Shown: in pieces, positions 1-11,125 of the stretch
How positions within the stretch are numbered: the stretch's first letter is position 1
Layout of the letters: each line of letters starts with the position of its first letter
Source of the DNA: Heliopora coerulea
Lineage: Eukaryota > Cnidaria > Anthozoa > Scleralcyonacea > Helioporidae
DNA length: 64,000 bases
NCBI GenBank assembly: GCA_030142905.1
Contig: JASJOG010000064.1
Location: 124,001-188,000 of the forward strand
Reading direction: 5' to 3'
The notes under the pieces: model-generated
What the model saw: the letters and a program-made list of their open reading frames with translations, nothing else
What the model was told of the DNA's origin: nothing
Databases searched by the model: none
Position numbers and translations under genes: made by a program

Positions 1-366
1 ATAGATGTATATTTACAAGGTGTCAAGAATTGACCTATGGGAGAACAATGTTAAGAATAACAGTTACAAATGAGAAAGGAGGAAGCATGAAGGCGATAAG
101 AAACAGATGTGACAGAAGGAAAGTAAACCACAAAACACGAAATACAGCATAAATGAAAAAATTTCAAAAGTTAACTGAAGTTAAAGCAAAAGAAGTGGTG
201 GTGAAGCAATATTTGCATTTAAAACGGTTTGAGTTTCCTTATCAGTGGGCTTTCGTGTAGGAGGAGCTCGTATTCAAATGAAGAGGAAGAAAGTATCTTA
301 AAATTTTTAAAAGAAACAGGATTGTTAGTGTCTTGATGGAGAGGGAGAGAATGCATTGCCTCCTTT
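1..366 (-). mobile_element. Penelope-like element fragment, 3' part, inverted
   Basis: Read on the minus strand, this stretch encodes the C-terminal end of a PLE GIY-YIG endonuclease (VSFKNFKILSSSSFEYELLL at about 219-330) followed by a noncoding 3' tail. Its reverse complement aligns base by base with plus-strand 700-1072, including the shared tail around TGACC(T/A)ATGGGAGAA. It is therefore a second copy of the neighbouring element in the opposite orientation, truncated at the junction near 366. No intact reading frame is left. Confidence 0.75.
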
Positions 367-1140
367 CTTGAAATGGTTTTTTCTAAGTCTCCTAAAATAC
401 TCACCGTCCCCAAGCACATAATTGATTTCTCACTACCGTTTACTGGACAACATTCCGTCCATATTCTTTCCCAGTTAAAAAGACTCCTTACTTCAGCTTA
501 CCCCAATATTGAGCTTAGATTCATTGCCCGACCTTCCACTCGTCTTTTTCAATTCTTTTCTTTCAAAGACAGAGTTCCCATGCGTCTGAGTTCACATATT
601 GTTTATTGTTTTACATGTCGAAGCTGCGGAGCTTCGTATGTTGGCGAAACTAGCCGACACTTATATAAACGTTTCTCAAACAAAATGTTTCAATCCTCCT
701 TTCACAAGCATTTTCTCTCACCATCAAGACACGAACCATCTTGTTTCTTTTGAAGATTTTACAATACTTTCTTTTTCTTCATTTGAATGTGAGCTCCTCC
801 TACACGAAAGACGTCTGGTGAGCAAACGCATACCGTCTTTAAATGCAAATATTGGTTCAGCACCACTTCTTTTGCTGCAATTTCAGTCAACCTTATACTT
901 TTGAAATTCTTTTATTTATTCTGTATCTCTGATTTTGTGGTTTACTTTTCTTCTGTCACTCAAATTTCTTATCACCTGCATGCTTCCTCTTTTCTCATCT
1001 GTAACTGTTATTTTTAACGCTTTTCTCCCATTGGTCAAATCTTGACACTTTGTGAATATATATCTACGTTTAAGCATATTTATAGTAATAGTATTTCTAA
1101 AGATGTTGCGATGTATACAACGAAACGTTAGAATACAAGT
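367..1140 (+). mobile_element. Penelope-like element fragment with GIY-YIG domain and terminal ribozyme-like motif
   Basis: The frame at 373-753 contains the RT-to-endonuclease linker (FFSFKDRVPMRL) and a GIY-YIG core (HIVYCFTCRSCGASYVGETS), which is diagnostic of Penelope-like retroelements. A frameshift near 690-700 moves the rest into the +599 frame (VSFEDFTILSFSSFECELLL). A noncoding 3' tail follows. It ends in a hammerhead-like core at 1097-1134 (CTAAAGA, a GTTG/CAAC stem, then GAAACGTTAG). The reverse transcriptase is absent. This is a dead, 5'-truncated copy that abuts an inverted copy at 1-366. Confidence 0.8.
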
Positions 1141-1625
1141 TTGTTATGCCTTTACTTTGTATTTTATGCTGGACTTGAAAATAATTTCTTGCAAGGCCTC
1201 AATTATCTCCATTAAAACATTTCTTTCGGAATGAGAAATCAACTGGCAGATTTCCTTTTTTTTAAAAAATCCAGTTCTTCGATTTATTTTTTAGCCTCTT
1301 TTCCACTTTTGTGAAAAACTGTGTCTACAGATTTTTAAGAAATTGGCTTATTGATTTACCATTCAACTTGTAACGTGTAAAAAAGAAGAAAACGTGGTTT
1401 TTGAACTCTTTTGAATTAACATAGAGATGAATGGTAACTACAGTAGAAGCCAGTCACGTCACTGTAGCTATAGCAACAGCTTGAACTCTATGTTTTGTTA
1501 TAGTTTTTAATCCTCAAACTGTTTTTCTATATATGAGCGTCAGTTTTGTTGTTCTTCCGAAATATTTTAAGGTCTCAAATTTACATTTTCCCACTCTTCA
1601 AGAAATCTTATGGAGCTCCCTTCAC
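1141..1625. other. Intergenic, no gene recognised
   Basis: AT-rich sequence with short A/T runs. I see no coding signature, tandem repeat or transposon hallmark. Confidence 0.4.
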
Positions 1626-1627
1626 GT

Positions 1628-1735
1628 TGGATTCTCGGTAGCTCAGTGGTTGAAGTTGCTAACCGACTGTCAGACAATTACTTGCTTTGGTCCTTGACAG
1701 GGTCCCAGAAACATATGCTGAGAATATGTGTTTGT
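1628..1735 (+). repeat. tRNA-like head of a probable SINE
   Basis: The segment contains an A-box-like TAGCTCAGTGGTTGAAG followed about 45 bp later by a weak B-box-like tract. The spacing fits the 5' head of a tRNA-derived SINE. It does not fold as a complete tRNA with a sound acceptor stem, so it is not called a tRNA gene. Confidence 0.4.
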
Positions 1736-3095
1736 TAACATTTTTACGTGGTCTGTTAAATAACATTAAGTGAAACGCCAGCAGCATCCTGAAACTTTAA
1801 TTAAACCATTTGTACATAATAAACTTGGGCAAATAGTGTAGGGTTTATTATTTTAAAAGGATTGAAAATAGGATAAGTTCGTATGATTAATGTCTTCTGC
1901 CACACACATAACAGAACCTTGCTTAGTCTGATAGCATCTTGTATTTATAAATTTGTATTTATTGCTGATTTTCAGTTTTACTTTATACGATCTTAAATTG
2001 TCGGGAAATGAACACGATACAAACTACATTTTCGACTCTTAATCTTTCAATATTATCCGAGGAGTTAAATTTAATTTTCAAAATTCTAACCATGTTTGCT
2101 TTGTTGAGCAAGTAATTCTCAATATATGTAGTCATGCAGCATGTATTGAGAATAAACAGGAATATAGTTTCAGGCCAGCGAGGCTACCCTTTTTTTTTCT
2201 TCTTTGCTTGAGTATTTGGTTTTCAAGTGCCCTTTGGAGATACGTTTAGTCTAGATAAAGTACATAAAACAAAAAGTGTCTAATTATAGTCGAAGTTCAA
2301 GAACGAACTTTCTTTTTGTCTGAAAGGAAAGAATTCTAATATGTAACTACAGTGGCCTATCTATGACTTATTCCTCTTTTTCCTACTTTTTTGATAATGT
2401 TAACAACTTACTTGATGAAATATCAAAATTAAATATTGTACTGGATAGGCTTAAGTAAAGGTAAATGTGAAAAAATGACCAATATTTTAAAATTATAAGT
2501 AAGCACCTTATATTACTGAACAGCTAAGAAGTTATTTACCTGGACTTTGCGCAGCTTGAACAGTAAAAAACAAAACTTTATTAAAAATATTCCATATCTT
2601 TTTGGAATTCATCCGTGCGACATCTTTGATACATGCAGAGGTGTAATTTTAATCATGTAATTGAAAGAGGTAAGGTTTCGGTAACAAATCTGAATCTTCA
2701 CGTTGTTTATTGCTCTATCCAAACAAAATGCATTTCTTATTGTTTTTCCGGAGGAAATTACTGCGAATGAACCTTAATTCAGCGTAAATCGACAATAATA
2801 TGAAAAAATAAGACGAAACCTTTAAAAGCTTCGAAATAAGACAAATTTTCAATGTTTAACAAAAAAGAGGAAAAAAGTCTGATAAAAATTTTGAGTAAGA
2901 AGAAAAGTTGAAGTTCACACATTGAGACATTGGTGCATTACCGTGAATATTGTTGGGCAAATTAAACGTGTTGTGAAAAATCCCGAAAGTTAAAGAATAT
3001 AAAGCTTCATCCTACCCGATAGTGAGGTTAGTCAAAGGAATTTTTATGCCGGAGGCAGGCTACCAACTTCTCTACCTCTCTCCCGGAGCCCGCAG
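1736..3095. other. Intergenic, no gene recognised
   Basis: AT-rich spacer. A small imperfect dyad lies at about 2108-2152 (TTCTCAATATAT / ATGTATTGAGAA). No coding frame or known element is recognised. Confidence 0.35.
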
Positions 3096-3099
3096 CAGC

Positions 3100-3882
3100 T
3101 CTCGGCGGCACTGAGACGATCTCCCTGCTAACTCGAACCAAATTCAATTTTCCCTGGATTTGATCCCATTTTCCCTATCGTTTACTATCATATGATTTGA
3201 ACTCGGTTAATTCGAACTCCCCGCTAACTCAAATCTAATTTTATACTCCCTTCGCTCAAACTTGCTCCGTTAATTCGAATTCTATTTTGGAAACGTCGGT
3301 CGCGATCCGTAAACCTGAAAGTGTCAGAGCGTAACTGTTTGACTAGTCGTAATCTTGAATCTTTACTGATAACAACGTGACAATTTATGGCAACGTAATT
3401 CAAGCCCAGGACTGACCTTCTTTTGAGAGTATCCGGGGTCAATATTAAAATGTCCCAGAAATTAGTCGTGGGTAGCCCTTCATGATTGTTCCAGTTCATC
3501 CAGTTTATTTCGTTGCATTTTCACAAATTTGTACAGCCGTATGTATAATAGCTAAACATTCACTGAACATGTACATATATTCTGGAATAGTCATTTCATT
3601 ATAAATAGCTATTCAACTCCTTAGTGGCAGACATTGTTGTATGGTAATATAAGTATTCCGGACAACACAATCAGCTCTATCCATGAAGAAAAATTAAAAT
3701 ATTCTTAACTGACCGTACCAAAATGACTCGAAATAGTGGATGAATCATAAAACCACGATACGTAATAAATTGTGGACGGGTACTTGAAATTCAACTTCCA
3801 CCACGACAACTTGAACCCCCACTAACTCGAACTCTTTCTCATTGTCCTTGGTAGTTCGAGTTAGCGGGGTTCTACTGCACAA
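3100..3882. mobile_element. pogo/Tigger-like nonautonomous DNA element
   Basis: The right end at 3858-3882, read in reverse, is CAGTAGAACCCCGCTAACTC followed by GAACT. This is the typical terminal inverted repeat pattern of pogo/Tigger-type mariner elements. The left end near 3105-3138 carries a diverged counterpart (CTCCCTGCTAACTCGAACC), and TAATTCGAA(C/T)TC motifs recur at 3207 and 3268. The interior has only a short frame with no transposase signature. This looks like a degraded nonautonomous copy; the left boundary is uncertain. Confidence 0.5.
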
Positions 3883-3891
3883 TTATATTGA

Positions 3892-4167
3892 CTAAGTGGA
3901 AACAAGGGAGGGAAACAAATTTTAAGCTATTCAAACCCCTTCAATTCCTCTTGGTCAGCCATACATCCGTTATGCCACAAAATGGCAAGTCTTGCAAGAA
4001 CTCACTTCCAAGCCGAAACCTCTGCTGATTGTTCAGACGACTTAGTCATTGAATATACAAGGCATAATGAAGGTTTAAAACCTACTTTTGCTTATATTCC
4101 ATGCGATGATGATGCTTTATGCCAGATGGAGAATCTTATTAACGCTCTCGTTACTGAATATCGTTGA
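3892..4167 (+). other. Unidentified short open frame
   Basis: An uninterrupted frame of about 90 codons contains an ATG at 3982 and ends at TGA 4165-4167. The composition looks plausible for protein (for example FAYIPCDDDALCQMENLINA), but I recognise no domain. There is no clear splice acceptor upstream and no partner exon. It could be a stray exon, a transposon scrap or chance. Confidence 0.15.
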
Positions 4168-4921
4168 GGTCTTTTTGGTCAGTCTACTTAGTATGCGAAT
4201 CTGGGTGATAGCTTCATTAAAAACACATGATAGGCAACTGAAATGGACTGTTCAGCGAGTATGTAGCAAAAAGTAACCCCTTTACAGTCTAAGAACTTAA
4301 GTGCAGGTGGATCGGTGTAGGTGGGCTCTACAGAGACCCTGCTCTTCTCATTGTCCTCCGGAAGGAGGTGGGTGAAGCAGCAGAGACGGAGGTTCTTTTT
4401 GCTCGCTTCTTTAGTAATTTTTAATCATGTTATAAATAGGAAATTAAAAGTTGCGTTTGGTGTCCTTATTTTTTGATTTGTTTCGGACGAAATACCGAAG
4501 AACAAATGTAGAGCCCAGAAAGGCCCTGTCGTTCACCAAAGAATTGAAAAGAACACATGTAATTTGCCATTCGAAAATATAGCTTGTTTAATTTAAGAAC
4601 GTTTTTAGCACTTGATACAGATCGATCGTATTTTGCCAGTTTCGCCCCAGTTAACGTGCATGTTGATCAGTCAGTAACGCAGTCAACTTGCATTTTTAAT
4701 TATTTGTGGTTAAATCAATTTAACTCATTTGTTGCACTTTGTTTACCCATTTACTCATTTCATTGAAGGGGAATGTGGAGCTATTTCAATGCTTTACTTC
4801 TACTTATTTCGTTCTATGTATTCAAGCCAAGGAAGGTCAGTAACACTATCATGTGCTAAACATATATTTGTTATCATAAAATCTATGATTTTCATGAAAA
4901 ACTTTATATTCTTGTATATCT

Positions 4922-4951
4922 CTGAGGATGATTCTGAAATAGAATTGAAAC
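4922..4951 (+). ncRNA. Hammerhead-like motif from a PLE terminus
   Basis: CTGAGGA is followed by a GATTC/GAATT stem and GAAAC. This is the pattern CUGANGA - stem II - GAAA seen in Penelope-like termini in this window. A diverged copy of the same sequence is at 21154-21178. It is probably a relic of a PLE end; ribozyme activity is unproven. Confidence 0.35.
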
Positions 4952-5039
4952 ACTGCACATCCTCTCATGGATTAGCGTCACGTTCTCGCGAGAATATCTC
5001 GTGAACTTAAGTTCGATAAAAACTCGCCTCCAATCATAT

Positions 5040-5235
5040 ATTATTATCATAAATTATTATTATCATTATCATTATTGTTATTATGGTCGTGGTTCATATT
5101 CTCATGTTTACTTTTATTACTATTATCATTATTACTTCGGTCGTATGTATTTATACATTTTGATATGAGTGTATATGAATGTAAGAAGGTAGGTAGCCAT
5201 GTAAGTAGATTGGTAGGTAGGTAGGCAGATATTAT
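5040..5235. repeat. Simple repeats (ATT/ATC-rich, then GTAG/TAGG)
   Basis: Interrupted ATT/ATC trinucleotides lie at 5040-5130, and GTAG/TAGG tetranucleotides at 5193-5228. The reading frames that cross them on both strands are low-complexity artefacts. Confidence 0.7.
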
Positions 5236-5814
5236 GTTTGTATGCTTCGTGCATGTTTGTGTATGTAGCATTTTCCCTAAAAGCGCAAAAGAAAGGGGAA
5301 AAAAGCACCAACAGCGTGCATAATAAGAAGCTGCGTTTCATACGAACAAAAAAAAAAAGCCTTCCATGTTTAATAGACGTAGCAAGTTGGATCACTTGCA
5401 AGGGCATAGTTAACGCATTTTGAGTGGGGGGTGTCCGGCTTAATTTTCCCCGAATATTGCACCCTTTTAAAAATTGTCCGGATTTAATTTGACACACATT
5501 TAGTTCATGTATGATGTAGCACCATTTCCTCAGCCATAACACGTAAATTAAATATAAACCTCTAACCAAAAAGAATTTTCATCTACTTTACCAAACCAAA
5601 CATTACCCGACATTTGATAGTCCAACTGTCTATTTGCCTGAATTTTCTGCTTTTTTACAAACTTTGTGAGTGTCACATCCCCACACCCCCATAATGCTTT
5701 TTTTCGTCAAAGTACGGCGTGATATGTAACACCCATACGTCAAAATACGGCGTTACACCCACTGGTAATATTAAACAGACTTTTGTTGTATATACACTAT
5801 ATACAAATCTGTAA
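5236..5814. other. Intergenic, no gene recognised
   Basis: AT-rich. A short duplicated phrase, CGTCAAA(G/A)TACGGCGT, occurs at about 5706 and 5739. The long minus-strand frame here starts on TTG and is simple sequence. Confidence 0.35.
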
Positions 5815-6825
5815 TTAATGGAGTGTGTTTCTTGCTTTATTTCCTAACGTTTTCGGCTGGAAGTATATTTTTCCTTTGGAATCTGTTCCACTGTGCTCTT
5901 GACTCTTCCATATCATGGAAAATAAATTTATGAAAAATTATCAAGGTTTTAAACGCTAAATCTTGTCTCCTACGTTTTTAGTCTTACAATTTCTAAAATA
6001 TCCTAAATCTCCTACTCATAATAATATTTGGACCAATCCTTCCAATTCATGTAATGTAGTTTAGTCATATCAAACTAACTGAAATAAAGCTACTGTTAAA
6101 CTGTTTCTGCCCCGTCCAATATGGCACTATGGTCAAAATTGGGTTAAAAATTGATGACTGCACATTTTTAGCAAATGAACAAAAATTTTCGTCCCAGTTC
6201 TTCAAGAAACAAAGCACAGTTTGAGTTCTCTTTCCTTTTAGCGGAAGTTGTTTCTTTCCACCTTCCCAATTCCAAGATTTTGGACGTAGTTCTAGGAACG
6301 TATTACCTTTTTTATTCCTACTTTGAAAAGCTGCAAAAAATCCAAGTATATGCTATTCCCAAGACCGGGAGATCGGCCAGAGACACCACTCAGTGTGTAC
6401 AAACCACGGTAATTTTTTTATAGATAATACAGATTATCAAATGTCTCTAAAATTTTATTATAATTCTGTCTTTTCTTCAAATGAATACTCCGTCCAGATT
6501 TAAAAGTTAAACATATTTACAACTGGGTTTATTTAAACAGATCAAGGGTAAAAATTTGTACCACCTGAACGTATTTTATCAGTCATCGACGTAGAACTTT
6601 GCTTAATCAAACAATCAATACGTTATAATTTTAAAGCAGATAAATATACTCGAAATCAGCATAAAATTTTGAATAAATTACATGAGGTACGTGATTAAAG
6701 AGGTTTTCTATAATGAAAAAAATTTTTAGGCTCGAATTGTTTCTATCAGTACACTTGATTAATTGGAAGAAAATTTTGCATTCGGAGACACATTGATTTA
6801 CCAAGGTTTGTAAGAATTCTTCTCT
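5815..6825 (-). repeat. 3' flank of receptor unit 1 (duplicated block)
   Basis: This block is homologous along its length to 36705-37990, 54743-56030 and 34831-36620, starting from the shared phrase TTTCTTGCTTTAT. It lies directly 3' of the receptor stop codon, so it probably includes the 3' UTR and belongs to the tandem duplication unit. A minus-strand AATAAA (6528-6533), partly kept in the other copies, is a possible polyadenylation signal. Confidence 0.65.
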
Positions 6826-9800
6826 TCAGCATGGTTCGCTGCCTACGGCATTAGCACATCCAACTTCAACCTGATGCTTGTCTGGTATTTTTTGTGGTAC
6901 AGTGCTGCACACCTTGACCTCGCTATACTTCACTTTACAACGTGGACAACCTCCGCTTTTCTCAAAAGACCTTTCCACACTTGGAAATGATGACTCACTC
7001 CAAGTGAGCAACATGTCTTTGCTGAACTCTTTCTTCGTGTAAAGTTGGTACAGTTTTGGTACGAATAATCCGACCAAGGTCACCCAGCCAATCACGAGAG
7101 AAGAAGCGGAAATCCAGTAAACGCGAGAAATGCTGTAATCGACATTGAGAAATGTCGCGAAGAACACGACCCAGACAACACATGTGAGATACATTGTGAT
7201 CCCAATGTACATCGCTTCGTTGAAATTTTTCGGGAAGCGGCGAGTGAGGAAAGCGTAGAAGGTGCAGCTCGATAACAGCACGGCGTTGTAGATGAAATAA
7301 ATAACAAATGCGGACTTCTTTAAACTACATTCAAGAATTAATTCCACCCTTTCGCTGTAAAACTTCTCGACAAGTTTTGGCGGGTCTGTTGTGAATACAA
7401 GGGCGCAGAAAAGGCCTTGGATCGCGATGAGACCGAAGGTGAGTATCAGTAAAGAACGTCGACCTATTAGACCGGACCGAGATATTCTACGAAGTTGATT
7501 TGAACTTTTGAAAATCCTGTGAATCCTCCACATTTTCATTAGAAGAGGAGCATAACAAATTGTGAACGAGATGCCCATGATGAACCGCCTGAAGTAACAG
7601 AGTGCTTGGGTGGGCTTCGTGAGGGAAGTTAAGGAAATCATGAAAATGGCACAGATTCCGAGAAATATGAAGTAGCACATTTCGCGACCGGAAGCTTTGA
7701 TAAGCTTATGCTCCCTGTTTACGAAGAACATGGCGAAGACAAATAAATCGGCGAGAATTCCGAGACAACAGAGGAAACTCAGACAAATTGACAAAGGAGT
7801 ATCCATATTGACGAACTTCAAGGGTAGTTTTGAGCAACTTGATAATTGTTTGTTTGGCACGAATCCTTCGGCGCAAGTTTGACACGTGTTATTCACTATT
7901 ACGTCATTTTTACCACATGCTTCGCATTCCCAGCAGCATTTGTCGTCACGATGGACGATTATTTCATTTCTACGACAGTTCGGCGTGCACGAGGACAGCG
8001 GTCTAGTCGCGCTCCCGTTTGCCCAGCGCACATTAGACCGATTGAGGAACAAAGTGCCGGTAATCGAATTATTTGGGTTTAACTTGCTGATCCACGAGCC
8101 TATGTGAACATAGCCAAAACTGCCATTATCCCAACGAAAATTGTACAACGTATAATTACCATCAACCTCTTGCTTGCTATTGAATGTGACCGGAAAGTGA
8201 AATGCGGCGTCATTAAAAGTTACGTTTCGTAAGAACTCTAGAAGTAACGTTCTATTAAGAGGTCTCGCCTTGTCGCAAAGCCTTTTCTTTCCGGGGCAGA
8301 GGTGTTTCAGCAAACCATCTAGTGCTTTCGCCATTGCCTGCACCGCGTTCATAACAACCTGAACTGGAGCTAATTCTTTGTACATTGTATTCTCTTCGTC
8401 ACCGGAACATTTCTTTGAGTCATTATATGGCAGTGGGAAATTCGGAAGCTTGCACTTAAAAGTCTCTTGCCAGTATTCACCAATCCATTCGTTATTGTTC
8501 CTGCTGTAATTGTTGAAACGAAGGTGTTGGAAATGTTTTTCAAACTCAGGAACTGGTCCCTCTCTGTGAGCAAAGCTAATCGTTCCATCAGCGACCTTTC
8601 CCAAATCTTTCGTAATGTCGACTCTATTGCTCCACTCGAGACTCCCGACAAATGATAGCCGACTAGCACGTGGGCTTCGTTTCTTTGCTTCTAACAAACC
8701 ACGCGAATCTCGTTGAATAGTTAACAGGATCACAACGCTGGGTTGTTTGTCATCGCTGACTAATCTCTGAATGACATCATCAAAATCTGTCGGACGGGGA
8801 AAACGGACCAACTTAATCTGCTTTGCAATGCAAATATTATTTTGCATTAAAGCCCGTTTCACTTCATGTGCTCCAGTCTCCGCCCAAGTACCCGTTGAGT
8901 AGACAATCGACACGTAAGTCCAACTCATTCTCATTAGTAGCTTGACCAGTGCCTCAGCAAAGAAACTATCCGGTGGTACTGTACGAAAGAAATAGTCGTA
9001 GACATCTTTATTACTAAGTTTTACTGTGAGAGAACCATAGCTGATTTGAGGAATGTGAAACACTCGAAGAAAATTTGCAACAATGACGGAATTTCCACTT
9101 TTGAACGGTCCTATCACTCCGGCAAACTCCGAGCCGTTGGCATTGGGCGGTGTAAGAGTAAGCTTTATGAACTTTTTGGTTTTGTCGGCTGCGATCGTAG
9201 GACTTCGACATGTGTCGAAAATTATTGTTCCTAGTTTGACTCCTGGTAAGATATCTTGTCTCCTGTTGATCTCGTCTACGGCGTACAACATGGCTTCCAT
9301 GTATTGATACCCAACGAGTTCGTTAAATGAGCCACACTCTTTTTCATTTGAGCCAATTTTGTGTATGGGAAATAATCCACCGAGGATGATATCGCCGTCG
9401 GTCGTAAGAACGTCTAAACCACGAGAAAACTACACATGAGGGAGGGCTTTGCTTTCATTGTAGTAAAGTTTAGATTGGCAGCACAGGACAGGCTCAGGGG
9501 AGAGGAACAGAAATTTGCCGGCTCAGAGGATAAGAATAGAAATCAGTAACACTCCAACTTTGGACTAACTCACAAGTTTTGAAATAGCTCGAACTGCACT
9601 CGCTTGAATTAGTCCAGAATATTACGAGAAACCATGCAATTTTCATTACAAAACGTCATTGTATGCCCTAGACTGTAAAGCTACTTTACTTTTAGCGATT
9701 AACCTAGTTACCGTGATAAGGAACTATTGTCGTAGGCGTCAAAATAAGTAAGAAGTCAAGGACGTTGAGCACATTTAAGCCTGGGCTAAATGTTCAAACG

Positions 9801-10966
9801 CTTTACAACGCTGGCCAACATCTTTGGCTCGTAAAGTTACAAATGCAACTAAACGATCCAGCATTTATTGCACCTCTTCATTTGTTGAGTAAAGTATTTG
9901 ACCGTAATCGAACATTCATCCAACTGAATATAATTGGGCTAACAAGTGTTAGCTAATGTTGTGCAGCAGCGTAGTGTTGTAACAACTCGAATCATTGATT
10001 TGGACTCGAGTCGACTCGTGTCGCCATTTTCGGCGACTCGACTGGAGTCCTTTGTGAAATATAACTCGACTCAGCAAATCTCCTCCGTCGATGATTCGAC
10101 TCAATTTGGACTTGACCTCATTCGTGAGCAATTGTGAAGTTCCGCCCTCTTAGCTCTTTTCGGTCCATACGTGATTTCTATTGTTTTATTCTGGTTAACT
10201 CCAGACGATATTACCCTGGCTAAGACTAAACGATTCTATTCGTTTTTCCACTCCTCACAACGTATACCTGGGACTAATGGCAACTTTATAACCGGACTTG
10301 ACTAGACTCAGTCAAGTAACATGACTCGACTCGACTCGACTTGATCAGACACTCAAATGACACGACTCGCGACTCGAAAGCGTTGTTACTCAACTTGACT
10401 TGTGACTCGACCTTGGGTTCACTCGTTGACACTGCTGAGCTGTGTGTTTGAACGTTTAGCCGGGCCTTAACACTTCCCCGATTAACGACGTACTGTACTA
10501 TTTTACTCCAACCAACACCAGACTATTTTACTCTAACCAACACCAGACTATTTTACTCCAACCAACACCAGACTATTTTACTCCAACCAACACCAGACTA
10601 TTTTACTCCAACCAACACCAGACTATTTTACTCTAACCAACACCAGACTATTTTATTCTGGGTAACGCCAGATGATTTTACTCGTCAAGGGGAGACCTCT
10701 AGTCGGGAAACGGTTAAAGACGCGTGTCAAATACATTTTCAGTTCCGACCGACATCGGGCAGCAATTTAAATAATAAGAGTTGAGCAACGTCAAAAGTCA
10801 AGTCAAACGAGGCTTTTTAAGTTAGGCCCCGAGGCGTTTAAATTTTGAGGCTAATATTTTTCGATTTTAATGAACTTACAATGCATGATTAACATGGTTA
10901 CTTACCCTTTCGGGCCACAACACTGAGAATGGAACAAGCGAAGCACAAGTATCCGAGTGACACCAT
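6826..10966 (-). CDS. mGluR-like class C GPCR, paralogue 1
   Basis: Two coding exons, 10966-10906 and 9413-6826, are joined by a 1492-bp phase-1 intron (donor G/GTAAGT, acceptor TTTAG) and give 882 residues. The order is signal peptide (about 1-18), Venus-flytrap ligand domain (about 25-490), cysteine-rich NCD3G domain (about 496-547, with CCWEC), then seven membrane helices (about 559-813). Family marks are KASGREMCY at TM2, the TM3 Lys in LLMKMWRI, FNEAMYIGITMY at TM6, and a Cys pair linking TM3 (ALCYF) to ECL2 (ILECS). Such receptors sit at the cell surface as dimers and signal through G proteins. Glutamate-contact residues are largely not conserved: by position, vertebrate mGluR1 R78, T188, Y236, D318 and K409 become Y, L, W, L and R, while S165 and D208 are kept. 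The ligand is therefore unknown. The tail has GGCPRCK. The stop is TGA at 6826. Confidence 0.92.
9414..10496 (-). repeat. Intron of receptor 1: duplicated intron sequence and GACTCGA-rich tract
   Basis: About 9540-9960 is homologous to 60480-60910 (intron of receptor 3) and partly to 41550-42310 (intron of receptor 2), so the intron was copied with the gene. From about 9970 to 10430 the sequence is unusually rich in degenerate ACTCG/GACTCGA repeats. At 10185-10240 a Tctggttaactccaga-type repeat, common in this window, begins. Confidence 0.6.
10497..10671. repeat. 25-bp minisatellite, 7 units
   Basis: Six nearly perfect 25-bp units of the form ACTATTTTACTC(C/T)AACC plus AACACCAG are followed by one diverged unit (10647-10671) that reads TTATTCTGGGTAACGCCAG. 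The diverged unit continues into a longer dispersed repeat (GATTTTACTCGTCAAGGGGAG) found elsewhere in the window. The array lies in the intron of receptor 1. Confidence 0.9.
10906..10966 (-). CDS. Signal-peptide exon 1 of receptor 1
   Basis: ATG at 10966-10964 opens MVSLGYLCFACSILSVVA, a clean hydrophobic signal peptide, then RK and one base before the donor GTAAG (10905-10901). Joined to exon 2, which begins at 9413 with AC, the split codon becomes GAC (Asp) and leads into VLTTDGDIILGG, the normal start of the ligand domain. The same 61-nt length, phase and donor position occur upstream of the other two paralogues (44013-44073, 61513-61573). This makes the prediction strong although it was too short to be an obvious open frame. 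Confidence 0.87.
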
Positions 10967-11125
10967 TTTGTCGTATACTTAAAAAAAAAGAATACACCAA
11001 CTACGTTACAACGACAAGAATCTGAAAAAGACTCTGAAATCATGTATGTCTTAAAAGGAAAAAGGAAAAGAGGACTGGACATCCTAGAACGTTTCGGTGG
11101 CTCTGACAACACCTTATATTATTAA

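Noticed and set aside
5132..5569. 145-codon minus-strand open frame
   Set aside because: It starts on TTG, spans microsatellite sequence and has a low-complexity composition with no domain.
7886..8107. Plus-strand open frames inside the receptor exons (similar ones at 39296-39533 and 57198-57435)
   Set aside because: They are antisense shadows of the conserved receptor sequence. Their conservation follows from the minus-strand protein.
10497..10671. CRISPR-like array
   Set aside because: The units are directly adjacent with no unique spacers, and the genome is eukaryotic. It is a minisatellite.
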